Origin: Ruegeria sp. THAF57
GTDB lineage: Bacteria > Pseudomonadota > Alphaproteobacteria > Rhodobacterales > Rhodobacteraceae
NCBI RefSeq assembly: GCF_903914075.1
Contig: NZ_CAIWNQ010000002.1
Location: 733,344 to 797,343 of the forward strand
DNA: 64,000 bases
Direction: 5' to 3'
Of this stretch, positions 1 to 7,524 are shown in pieces. The notes under the pieces are model-generated. The model was not told where the DNA came from. It saw only the letters and a list, made by a program, of their open reading frames with translations, and searched no databases. The translations under genes were made by a program, and so were the position numbers. Numbering within the stretch: position 1 is the stretch's first letter; every line of letters starts with the position of its first letter.

Positions 1-1
1 A

Positions 2-406
2 GCTTTCGTTCTGGCCCAGCCCTCCGAAGCGGTCGGTCTATTGACACCGGATAACGCCAAACTGGTCGCCCTCGGCCAAGATATATACGCGGACCAATGT
101 GCTACCTGCCACGGTGAGAACCTTGAAGGACAGCCAAACTGGCGGGTACGCGGCGAGGATGGTTTGCTACCGGCACCGCCGCATGACGCCACAGGGCACA
201 CGTGGCACCACGATGATGAAACACTCTTCAAATTGACCAAATTTGGCCTGGCCGGGCTGATGGAGAACGCGCCCGCAACTGGTATGCCGGTCTATGAAGG
301 CGTGCTCAGCGATGACGAAATCATCGCGGTGCTGTCCTTTATCAAATCAACCTGGCCCGATGATCTTCGTGAATACCACGATGAACTGAATGCCCAATCC
401 GAATAG
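2..406 (+). CDS. c-type cytochrome, 5' end cut by window edge
   Basis: Monohaem c-type cytochrome, probably periplasmic, carrying electrons in a copper-handling operon. The haem-binding CATCH motif lies about 33 codons in, and a later Met in a GMPVYEG context is a plausible axial ligand near the C terminus, as in small class I cytochromes. The frame is open to the very first bases of the window and reads A-F-V-L-A-Q just before the mature part, which looks like the end of a signal peptide, so the true start lies upstream. The TTG at 41 is therefore probably not the start. CopC follows after 12 bases and CopD overlaps CopC, so the three are likely one transcript. The role with copper is inferred from these neighbours. 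Confidence 0.85.
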   Translation, partial: AFVLAQPSEAVGLLTPDNAKLVALGQDIYADQCATCHGENLEGQPNWRVRGEDGLLPAPPHDATGHTWHHDDETLFKLTKFGLAGLMENAPATGMPVYEGVLSDDEIIAVLSFIKSTWPDDLREYHDELNAQSE

Positions 407-418
407 GGGACAACTCAG

Positions 419-763
419 ATGATCAAACAAACTCTTGTCGGCTTGGTCGTGGCAATGGCTCCAATGCTTGCGGCCGCACATTCAAAGTCGGAAGCAACGA
501 CACCGGCTGACGGCGCGTCTGTCACGGATGTGCCGGAGCTTACCATACGGTTCGATGATCCGATGCGTATCATCTCGGTCGCGTTGACCTCACACGATGA
601 CGACGTCGAAATTGAACGCGAAACGGGCATGGACCCCACCACGGAATTCCGGGCTATGCCTTTGGAGGAGCTTGCACCCGGAAGCTACCGCTTCGACTGG
701 CGAGGTATGGCTTCAGACGGTCACCCGATGCAGGGCAGCTTTTCTTTCACGGTCGCTGAGTGA
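419..763 (+). CDS. copC: CopC-type periplasmic copper-binding protein
   Basis: Small periplasmic copper-binding protein of the CopC/YobA family (114 aa). A signal peptide of about 20 residues ends in AAA before H-S-K-S-E, which puts a His at or near the mature N terminus; in the family that N-terminal His is a Cu(II) ligand. The C-terminal half has the family block with D-G-H-P and a closing G-S-F-S-F-T-V strand of the beta barrel. The methionine-rich Cu(I) loop of longer CopC proteins is not evident, so this is probably a Cu(II)-only type. The stop codon overlaps the GTG start of copD (GTGA), implying translational coupling. The copper-resistance or copper-acquisition role is inferred from family and context. 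Confidence 0.9.
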   Translation: MIKQTLVGLVVAMAPMLAAAHSKSEATTPADGASVTDVPELTIRFDDPMRIISVALTSHDDDVEIERETGMDPTTEFRAMPLEELAPGSYRFDWRGMASDGHPMQGSFSFTVAE

Positions 764-1638
764 CCGGACTCTCCCCTATAGATGGTGTCGTCGTCTTGGC
801 CATTTTGGCAAAGGCAATTGGCTACGGTGCGGCGCTGCTGGCGATGGGTAGCGTCCTATTCACGGTCCTCTTTGCCAAGCGCGCCGAGGCGACCGTTTTG
901 CGCCTTGCACGTCACCTCGCGGTCGGTGCGGCGCTTCTCGGTCTCGCCGTTCTGGCTTTGAGTTTCGGCATCAGGGCGGCGCGGATATCCGGAATGGGCT
1001 TTGAGGGCGCGACGGACCCAATGATGCTTGGTTTTGTTTGGGACAGTCCGCTTGGCACCGCCGCTATTTGGCGAGGGGTGGGTGAACTTGCGATATTGGC
1101 AATCCTGCTTCCCCGCGTCGGGCAATGGATCGCTTTGGCGGGCAGCCTTGCCATTGCGATTTCCTTTGCCCAGGTGGGACACTCCCTCGGAGAGCCCAGG
1201 GGGCTTCTCGAAGTCTTACTGGTTCTGCATCTGCTGGCTGCCGCGTTTTGGGTCGGCGCTCTCCTGCCTTTGCGCAAAGCGGCACTCACCCCAACCGGGG
1301 CCGATCTACTTCACCACTTTGGCAGTGTCGCTGCTTACGGAGTAGCCATCCTGATTGTTGCGGGCGCAGCGCTCGCATGGCTGCTTTCGGGTTCTGTGGC
1401 CGCCTTGTTCGGGACGGCTTATGGATTGGTGCTTTTGGTCAAGGTCGTGATCGTTTCCGCCCTTTTTGGCATCGCGGCGCTGAACAAGTTGAAACTCGTT
1501 CCGGCTCTCGGGGCTGAGCAGCATGATGCGACTATCGCGCTCCGACGGTCGATTTCGATGGAGATGTTGGCTGTTGTCCTGATCCTGCTTGCAACGGCGA
1601 CGCTAACCAGTGTGACGACACCTCCCATCAATCTCTAA
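760..1638 (+). CDS. copD: CopD family copper transport membrane protein
   Basis: Integral membrane protein of 292 aa with about eight hydrophobic segments, matching the CopD family, which works with CopC to move copper across the inner membrane. Conserved-looking polar positions inside membrane segments include a His in Q-V-G-H-S and one in L-H-L-L-A-A-A-F-W-V-G, typical of CopD. It starts at GTG overlapping the copC stop by four bases. No gene follows on this strand for about 380 bases, so it is the last gene of the operon. Whether the system imports copper for an enzyme or gives resistance cannot be told here, because the upstream part of the operon is outside the window. Confidence 0.88.
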   Translation: MTGLSPIDGVVVLAILAKAIGYGAALLAMGSVLFTVLFAKRAEATVLRLARHLAVGAALLGLAVLALSFGIRAARISGMGFEGATDPMMLGFVWDSPLGTAAIWRGVGELAILAILLPRVGQWIALAGSLAIAISFAQVGHSLGEPRGLLEVLLVLHLLAAAFWVGALLPLRKAALTPTGADLLHHFGSVAAYGVAILIVAGAALAWLLSGSVAALFGTAYGLVLLVKVVIVSALFGIAALNKLKLVPALGAEQHDATIALRRSISMEMLAVVLILLATATLTSVTTPPINL

Positions 1639-1730
1639 CGGGCAATGATCCGAAGCCGAAACTGCAAAGTTTTGTTACGAATGTCCGTTTAGGATGGGCT
1701 GCGGTCCTTTAGTATCAGCAGGCCAATGAC

Positions 1731-1800
1731 CGCTGCGTCCGCGAAGCGGATACTCATGCCGAGTGGAGCGAATGACCGCTTCGAGTCCAAAGCGGGCGTG
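1731..1800 (+). repeat. dispersed intergenic repeat, copy A
   Basis: Two conserved halves. The left half around 1733-1755 reads like 'tgcgtccgcgaagcggata'. The right half at 1767-1799 reads like 'gcgaatgaccgctt' + 'cgagtccaaagcgggc'. The right half is an imperfect inverted repeat (CGCTT...AAGCG). It shares layout and core words with copies near 3694, 6275, 7412, 8898, 11031 and 15325. Confidence 0.6.
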
Positions 1801-1950
1801 CTCGCGCAGTGTCTATCTCACCAAGTGTATGAATGCTTTCGCTCCAAGTTCTGGCTTCGCCAAAAGGTACGGTCTTAAATCCGGTAACTGCTCCACGCCG
1901 TGAGCGGCTGCGGTACTATGCGTCCTAGGTAATCGTGTCGGGAGGAAAAT

Positions 1951-2004
1951 ATGTTTAGAAAGAAGGCCTTTTCGTGCAAGCATTGTCATCAAATAATCGC
2001 TTGA
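1951..2004 (+). CDS. possible 17-residue leader or relic ORF
   Basis: Short ORF encoding a 17-residue peptide with two Lys near the start and a C-K-H-C-H cluster. It is preceded by a strong GGAGG (1941-1945) five bases from the ATG, better than the site of the next gene, whose ATG lies 18 bases after this stop. It could be a leader peptide coupled to the downstream gene, a small metal-binding peptide, or the start of a gene destroyed by deletion. Only the ribosome site and the Cys/His cluster support it. Confidence 0.25.
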   Translation: MFRKKAFSCKHCHQIIA

Positions 2005-2022
2005 AATCAGGCTAGGGATTAA

Positions 2023-3582
2023 ATGAACGGCGCTCAATCACTCGTAAAAACCCTATTAAACAATGGTGTAAATACGGTCTTCGCAAATCCCGGCACCTCG
2101 GAAATGCACTTTGTCGCTGCCTTGGACGAACACCCGGAGATGAATTGCATTCTTTGCCTGTTTGAAGGCGGCACGACGGGAGCTGCAGACGGGTATTTTC
2201 GCATGAAGCGAGACGTCGCCGGCACGCTCCTGCATCTTGCACCCGGCTTTGGCAACGCCTTTGCCAATCTGCACAACGCCCGAAAAGCGGGGTCCGGAAT
2301 CGTGAATGTAGTGGGCGATCACGCAACGCATCACCTCCGATATGAAAGTCCTTTGAAGGGAGACATCCTCGGTATCAGCCAAGCGGTCAGTCATTGGGCG
2401 CGTGTGTCGTCCAATGCCACCGACGTAGCCACGGACGGAGCGGCTGCGGTTCAAGCGGCCCGCGCGCGCAACGGTCAGATCGCAACGCTGGTCCTGCCTG
2501 CCGACACAGCTTGGAACAAAGCGAACGCAGCGGCAAACCGATTAGACAACCGAGAAAGCCTCTATCGTCCGTCAGTAGGCGACATAGAGGCCGCTGCAGC
2601 CCGTCTTGCGACGCCGAAAGCCGCGCTGATGATTGGCGGATCAGCTCTATTTGGACCGCAGCGTACACTGGCTGGAAAAATTGCCGCCGCTACGGGGTGC
2701 CGGTTGTTGGCCGATACTATGATACCTCGTATTTCCAAAGGCGCAGGAACAGCAAAGTTAGAGCAACTGGTCTATCCGATATCGCCCAAGACCGTTCAGC
2801 TGGAAGCAACGTCTTCGATCACTCTGCTTGGCGCAGATAGGCCAGTCGCCTTTTTTGCCTATCCTGGGAAACCTAGCGTGCCTGAACCACCGCATTGCCC
2901 CATTACGGACTTATGCACACCCACAGATGATATCGAGTGGACGCTGCAAGCGCTCGCCGAAGCGGTCGGGGTCACTGGTAAAACGGCGGCAGCAACCTTT
3001 CCGCTCGAACTACCGGACATTCCCACCGGTCAGCTGACACTCGAAAAAGTTGGTTTGGCTTTGGCAGCACTGATCCCGGAAAACGCTATCATCTGCAACG
3101 AATCCGTGACGTCCGGGTTTCATGTCATACCGCCGGCTGCCACCGCTCGCCCGCATGATCTGCTCGCCGGCACCGGTGGCGCGATTGGGCTGTGTTTGCC
3201 TTGCGCAACAGGCGCGGCCACCGCCTGCCCGAACCGACAAGTCATTGCTCTGACAGGGGACGGGTCGGCCATGTACACGCTACAATCACTGTGGACAATG
3301 GCGCGGGAAAATCTCGACGTCACGGTGATCGTATTTGCAAACCGCGGCTATCAAATTCTGCGCGATGAACTCACAAATGTCGGCGTGGCGAGCTATGGTC
3401 AGAATGCTCAGGCTATGTTTGACGTGGTGAACCCGACGTTGGACTGGGTTTCGCTGGCGAAAGGCCATGGTGTTCCAGGAACACGCGCAGATGACATGGA
3501 CAACTTTGCAAAGGCGCTCTCCGCCGGTCTCTCCAGCGAAGGGCCATCGCTGATCGAAGTTGTGTGTCCACCACCCGCATGA
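2023..3582 (+). CDS. ThDP-dependent enzyme, acetolactate synthase large-subunit-like
   Basis: Cytoplasmic thiamine-diphosphate enzyme of 519 aa, from the acetolactate synthase / benzoylformate decarboxylase superfamily. The N-terminal pyrimidine-binding domain (about 1-165) has the activating Glu in F-E-G-G-T-T-G-A-A-D-G near residue 48. A central domain covers about 180-330. The C-terminal pyrophosphate domain carries G-D-G-S-A-M-Y about 410 residues in, with the matching Asn about 28 residues on (A-N-R-G-Y). The FAD-binding features of true anabolic AHAS are not obvious and no small subunit gene is adjacent, so a catabolic 2-oxoacid decarboxylase or carboligase is as likely as acetolactate synthesis. 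It is a single gene flanked by repeat copies. The ribosome site before ATG 2023 is weak (AGGG). Confidence 0.85.
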   Translation: MNGAQSLVKTLLNNGVNTVFANPGTSEMHFVAALDEHPEMNCILCLFEGGTTGAADGYFRMKRDVAGTLLHLAPGFGNAFANLHNARKAGSGIVNVVGDHATHHLRYESPLKGDILGISQAVSHWARVSSNATDVATDGAAAVQAARARNGQIATLVLPADTAWNKANAAANRLDNRESLYRPSVGDIEAAAARLATPKAALMIGGSALFGPQRTLAGKIAAATGCRLLADTMIPRISKGAGTAKLEQLVYPISPKTVQLEATSSITLLGADRPVAFFAYPGKPSVPEPPHCPITDLCTPTDDIEWTLQALAEAVGVTGKTAAATFPLELPDIPTGQLTLEKVGLALAALIPENAIICNESVTSGFHVIPPAATARPHDLLAGTGGAIGLCLPCATGAATACPNRQVIALTGDGSAMYTLQSLWTMARENLDVTVIVFANRGYQILRDELTNVGVASYGQNAQAMFDVVNPTLDWVSLAKGHGVPGTRADDMDNFAKALSAGLSSEGPSLIEVVCPPPA

Positions 3583-3693
3583 GTATTCTGACACGGAACC
3601 TAAAGAGCAGACGAAACTAGGAGGGCAAACTGCGGATTGTTATATTTTGAAGCTGAAAAAAGACTTGGCGATGGTTCAGACGGCGGCGAAATT

Positions 3694-3766
3694 GCAGCTT
3701 TGTCTGCAGAGCGGGCGCTTATGCCGAGTATGGCGAACGACAGTATAGAGCCCAAAGCGGTCAAAC
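3694..3766 (+). repeat. dispersed intergenic repeat, copy B
   Basis: The left half reads 'gctttgtctgcagagcggg' (3697-3715) and the right half 'ggcgaacgacagtatagag' + 'cccaaagcggtc' (3732-3762). The hairpin arms are decayed here (only GAC/GTC pair at the ends), but order and spacing of the halves match the other copies. Confidence 0.6.
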
Positions 3767-3836
3767 AAACAGCGAAGCTGGAAGAATTCGCCTTCACACA
3801 ACGATAAATTCAGCCTTTAGACGTTCTCTAGCTTGT

Positions 3837-4970
3837 TCAAGCAGTAGTTGCCGCCTGGACGTCTGTAGCAAGTTTTCCGGCAAGCGCCTTCATTCTCTCG
3901 ACACGGTTCTCTTTGTCTGGCACGATTATGCCACGCAGTTTTTTCTTAACCATGCCAGACATTAGTTTGCCCATAATTTTGGACGAACTTGGCGTTGCAA
4001 ACCTGATCTTGACCAGTGTCCCTTCCCCGACTTGGACCAGTTCGTTGGTCTCTAACATCGAAAGCCCCATAGGAAGGTTGTATTTGCCGGTCGCGTAGTC
4101 ACCATGATGCCAGTCGACAATCTGAAATGGGAAAATGTCTTCGCCGTGATAGCAGTGATAGAGCGTTCCAGGTTCAATCTTGTTTTTGTTGGTATGGAAC
4201 AGTTCGACCTTGTTGGCACCGAGCCATTCGGCACGCAACTCCGGCCGGGTGCAAATGGTAAAGGCTACGTCAGGCGAAACCGGCAGCGGAATGATCCATT
4301 CGTCAATGAGAAGGTTATCGGCTGCTTCCACAAACGTTCGCTCCGACAAGCGGCGACGGTCCCAAGCAGCACGCATGTCTCGCACGACATACTCAATCTC
4401 GCCGATGTGTTCGATGTCCTCGGTGTGGAATTCGGAGCTTTCGAAATAATCCACGAGATCCATTGCGCGAAGAGCTGCGCAAGAAATCAATGTGTACGCG
4501 GTCAAACCAGTGCGTTCTTTGACGCCATTTTTGAGAAGTCGAAATGCCGTGATCACATCCTGACCGGCTAATTCTTCACGATCTCCAGTCTTTTGAACGA
4601 TACATTCACCGTGGTGTACAACGATTTTGAGTTCGAGACTGTCAACGGTTGAACATGCATCGCATGGGCATGATGTATTGATGAGCATCTTTTCTTTGGC
4701 ATGTGCAAAGACGCAGTAGAGTTGCTCTGCAAAATCGAGGATGAACTGTTGCGAAACCACCTCGCTTTCCAATGCGTAAGCAAAGATGGCGTCACCTTGT
4801 AATCCTGAAACTGCCAATGGAGACCGGATCGAAGGGATCATGCTACCGAACAGTGCCTCCAGAATCCCTTTAGCATGTTCGATGGCTGTTTCGGACATAA
4901 ATTTCGTGTAACCGGATATATCCGCAATTACGAAATACGCAGTTTTCACACTGTCGGCTGTTTTAGGCAT
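3837..4970 (-). CDS. DUF2652-type cyclase-fold protein with SRPBCC-like C-terminal domain
   Basis: Protein of 377 aa. The N-terminal ~180 residues resemble DUF2652, a degenerate class III nucleotidyl cyclase fold: A-D-I-S-G-Y-T-K-F near the start fits the first metal-binding loop, and G-L-Q-G-D-A-I-F-A-Y the second Asp loop. A cysteine cluster (SCPCDACS) sits in a loop between them. The C-terminal ~170 residues (W-I-I-P-L-P-V-S-P onward) look like a START/SRPBCC hydrophobic-pocket domain. I place the start at ATG 4970, because GAGGACAGGA lies eight bases upstream; the longer frame from 5000 has no such site. It is a single gene. The nucleotide specificity, if any, and the ligand are unknown. 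Confidence 0.7.
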   Translation of the reverse strand: MPKTADSVKTAYFVIADISGYTKFMSETAIEHAKGILEALFGSMIPSIRSPLAVSGLQGDAIFAYALESEVVSQQFILDFAEQLYCVFAHAKEKMLINTSCPCDACSTVDSLELKIVVHHGECIVQKTGDREELAGQDVITAFRLLKNGVKERTGLTAYTLISCAALRAMDLVDYFESSEFHTEDIEHIGEIEYVVRDMRAAWDRRRLSERTFVEAADNLLIDEWIIPLPVSPDVAFTICTRPELRAEWLGANKVELFHTNKNKIEPGTLYHCYHGEDIFPFQIVDWHHGDYATGKYNLPMGLSMLETNELVQVGEGTLVKIRFATPSSSKIMGKLMSGMVKKKLRGIIVPDKENRVERMKALAGKLATDVQAATTA

Positions 4971-5286
4971 AGCGTCTTTCCTGTCCTCAATGATCTTCAT
5001 GCCGCCCGGCGCTGCTTTTCTTGCTCTAACTCTGCTGATGTTTTGTTGCTTGGTGCAAGGGAATTCATGCGAATATGATTACGGAACTAAGGAACAGATT
5101 GATGCTATAGGTTTCAGGTCTATGCTTTACTGACTTGTATTTTGCTGTCATCCACTGTGTCTTCCATTTGGTCGGCCAAAACTCGATGGTGGCTTTTTGT
5201 CTCGCTATACCGGCGAATGTATGTGTCGACTCCGCGTATAATGTTACAAGCACCGTGCGAAATTTTAGTATTGGGAGAAACCCGAG
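4971..5286. other. intergenic region, no feature recognised
   Basis: The 316 bases lie upstream of the DUF2652-like gene and downstream of the lipid kinase gene. Short open frames on both strands lack ribosome sites and coding character. It probably holds the promoter of the leftward gene, but no -35/-10 pair stands out. Confidence 0.5.
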
Positions 5287-6174
5287 TTACTTACCGCTTG
5301 GGAAAACGAAGTTCAGCGCATTTGGTTTAATTGAAACCTCAAAGCGTTGATCAATCATCGGCTCGCCGTCCAAATTCATATGAAACGGCTGGGAGGTTTC
5401 CAAAACCATAGATCTCAGACGAGAGCGCTGTACAACACCATCCTTGGGATCCGAAATATCCGGCAATCTGCCAAAAGGCAGGTTTTCTGGCATTAATCGA
5501 TCTGTGGAGAGCACGCTTAAATCGAGTAAGCCGTCGGACACCTCCGCTTCAGGCGCCACGTCAAAACCGCCACCCGCATAGCGACTGTTCGCAATCGCGA
5601 TTGCGGAAATGGAAACGTCATACGGGTCTTCATCATCAATTGAGATTTTTGCGGGAACAGATTTTGCATCAGATAAACGAGCAAGCCCAAACAGCGTATA
5701 TGCAAGCCCACCAAGTCTTTTCTTCATTTCCTTGGGAGTTGTTGCGGTGATCATCGCTCCAAAACCGCCGCTGGCAACATTCACAAACGGTCTGCCGTTT
5801 ATGTATCCGACATCGATAGGCCGCGCGTCTCTCGATGCTGCAATTCGAACAGATGTTGCCAAGTCCAACCCCTTATCACCATACGACCGGGCGAAATCGT
5901 TAGCCGTCCCTAAAGGAACAAGACCTATCGAGACAGGCGACTTCAACTTCAAAACAGCACTCGCGACCGAGTTCAAAGTGCCGTCACCACCGCCAGCAAT
6001 TATCCGTGTTGCCCCATCGCCCACGGCTTCTCGAAGTGTCTTCTTCAAGTCTTTTCCTGACCAAGGAATACACACCCTGATACCAAGCTCTTTTTCTAGT
6101 GGTCGTACAGCAGCACGCAGATCGGGTCTTGCTGCTGACTTTCTGTTGAGAACTAGCAGGGTACATTTAGCCAT
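5287..6174 (-). CDS. YegS/DagK-type lipid kinase
   Basis: Diacylglycerol-kinase-fold protein of 295 aa, expected to phosphorylate a lipid or sphingosine-like substrate at the membrane using ATP. It begins with a beta strand C-T-L-L-V-L-N-R-K-S (family: 'xNPxSG', here Asn-Arg-Lys-Ser), then has the signature G-G-G-D-G-T-L-N-S near residue 60, and P-L-G-T-A-N-D-F-A-R near residue 90. The C-terminal domain ends in N-L-D-G-E-P. The open frame extends to 6324, but the extra 50 residues are unlike the family and run into a copy of the intergenic repeat, so ATG 6174 is preferred, although its ribosome site is weak. The substrate is unknown. It is a single gene. Confidence 0.82.
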   Translation of the reverse strand: MAKCTLLVLNRKSAARPDLRAAVRPLEKELGIRVCIPWSGKDLKKTLREAVGDGATRIIAGGGDGTLNSVASAVLKLKSPVSIGLVPLGTANDFARSYGDKGLDLATSVRIAASRDARPIDVGYINGRPFVNVASGGFGAMITATTPKEMKKRLGGLAYTLFGLARLSDAKSVPAKISIDDEDPYDVSISAIAIANSRYAGGGFDVAPEAEVSDGLLDLSVLSTDRLMPENLPFGRLPDISDPKDGVVQRSRLRSMVLETSQPFHMNLDGEPMIDQRFEVSIKPNALNFVFPSGK

Positions 6175-6274
6175 GGTTCTAGCATAAAGCTCTCGAACGT
6201 TGGGGCAACTGCTTAGCAAGTTCAAAAAGCAGAGGCGCTCAGGAAACTGAGATTCTTTGTGCCAGCCAATAGTC

Positions 6275-6344
6275 TGCTTTGTCCGCATAGTGGTCGTTCG
6301 TGAAAATTCGGCGAACGTCTGCACCGAGCCCTTAGCCGCCGTTC
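6275..6344 (+). repeat. dispersed intergenic repeat, copy C
   Basis: The left half reads 'gctttgtccgcatagtggtc' (6276-6295) and the right half 'ggcgaacgtctgcaccgagc' + 'ccttagccgcc' (6310-6340). It lies just upstream of the lipid kinase start and overlaps the spurious N-terminal extension of that frame, which is part of the reason for rejecting the extension. Confidence 0.6.
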
Positions 6345-6461
6345 CGCCTTGCCGAGAATTTAAACCGAGGCGATACGTCGTGAAACGATCAAAAACTTCG
6401 AACTCTGCTTTGAAAGCCTATTATGCTTTTGATCTGATCTTAAGGTCACTGCGTATCTAAA

Positions 6462-7244
6462 ATGTACATGTCGAGTTATTGCTGGGATGGGATTTTGATT
6501 GGCAACAAGCGAAGCTTTGTTAGCAAAATGGGGGAAGAGTTAATCGCCCTTATTCTTGGAAGCGCTCCAGACGCAATTCGCGCGGTTACTTGGCCGAAAC
6601 GAGACAAGTGCAAAATTGTCAGCATAAACAATGCATGGAGAATTCGGGATGACTGGGACTACAGTGTGTATCCTGATGACTTTCCCACACAGTATAGACC
6701 TGACCGGAAGAGTCACGCTCAGAGGCTGATTGACTCATCAATATATGTTCCGGCAAACAATCAGTTTGGTGGCATTGTATATGCTGGTGCGACAATGGCA
6801 TTCACGGCTGGATATTGGGCTCTCAGCGCACTGAAACCTACAGTCCTAGCCTACTTGGGCTGTGACATGGTCTACACAGGACGAAACACGCACTTCTATG
6901 GGCAAGGCACACCTGATCCTATTCGTGAAGACATTACTTTGTTATCTTTGGAAGCCAAATCAGCAAGGCTTATGACGATCGCTGCCCAACAGCACTGCGC
7001 ATGCGTCAATCTCTCGGAAGAATTGGAAAGTCGTCTGCTTTTCCCAAGAGTCAGCCACACGGCGCTAAGCGGTGATTTGCCGCTAACCAACTATAGCGCG
7101 GAACTTTCCCGCAAAGCCCTAAGCCTGGAAAACGAGGCCGGTTACTTGATCCAGGATGGTAAGTATTGGGAGCACTACGCCTCCTTTGATCAAAACGTAC
7201 TGGCGGAAATAGATCGACTGTGGCTGTCTGCCGTGGGAGTGTAA
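6462..7244 (+). CDS. conserved protein of unknown function, Rossmann-like N terminus
   Basis: Protein of up to 260 aa that I cannot name. After about 22 residues it has a hydrophobic strand and loop L-I-L-G-S-A-P-D, like the nucleotide-binding loops of MptE/DUF115- and sialyltransferase-like proteins, then S-I-N-N-A-W and D-W-D-Y-S-V-Y-P-D-D. The middle contains G-C-D-M-V-Y and H-F-Y-G-Q-G-T-P-D-P. From memory, these blocks recur in uncharacterised Rhodobacteraceae proteins. No signal peptide or membrane segment is visible. The start is uncertain: ATG 6462, ATG 6468 or ATG 6528 (just before the first conserved strand) are all possible and none has a strong ribosome site. A link to surface glycan synthesis is only a guess from fold-like motifs. 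Confidence 0.6.
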   Translation: MYMSSYCWDGILIGNKRSFVSKMGEELIALILGSAPDAIRAVTWPKRDKCKIVSINNAWRIRDDWDYSVYPDDFPTQYRPDRKSHAQRLIDSSIYVPANNQFGGIVYAGATMAFTAGYWALSALKPTVLAYLGCDMVYTGRNTHFYGQGTPDPIREDITLLSLEAKSARLMTIAAQQHCACVNLSEELESRLLFPRVSHTALSGDLPLTNYSAELSRKALSLENEAGYLIQDGKYWEHYASFDQNVLAEIDRLWLSAVGV

Positions 7245-7411
7245 TCGAGTCGTCAGTTGCCCTTTCAGCGAAGTGAATTTTGATTTTTCGACGTTAGCTC
7301 GCCATTGCAACAAAACTACACTGTTACCTAGTCACCTGATCTCCACCTCTGACACATGGCCAAAGTCGAAATAGATTTGCTGGCTGATAACATTCTTTAT
7401 ATTTAGGTGAC

Positions 7412-7482
7412 CGCTTGGTCCGCAGAACGGTCACTAAGGCTGAACGCAGCGAAAGGCTGCTCTGAGCCCAGAGCGGACATTA
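7412..7482 (+). repeat. dispersed intergenic repeat, copy D
   Basis: The left half reads 'cttggtccgcagaacggtca' (7414-7433) and the right half 'gcagcgaaaggctgctctga' + 'gcccagagcggacatt' (7446-7481). The hairpin has arms GCTCTG/CAGAGC around AGCC. Compared with the TTTG/CAAA arms implied by other copies, both sides changed together, which keeps the pairing. Confidence 0.65.
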
Positions 7483-7524
7483 ATGTCATAGTGTTTGTGC
7501 TCCGTATGGTGGGGAATTCGTACT

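Larger units (their letters stand above)
1639..2022. other. intergenic region with a degenerate repeat and a tiny ORF
   Basis: The 384 bases between copD and the ThDP enzyme gene contain one copy of the dispersed intergenic repeat (about 1731-1800) and a 17-codon ORF with a good ribosome binding site (1951-2004). No other coding signal is convincing on either strand. Confidence 0.6.

Noticed and set aside
6175..6324. 50-residue N-terminal extension of the lipid kinase
   Set aside because: It is not family-like and overlaps a copy of the dispersed repeat; ATG 6174 gives the normal protein length.
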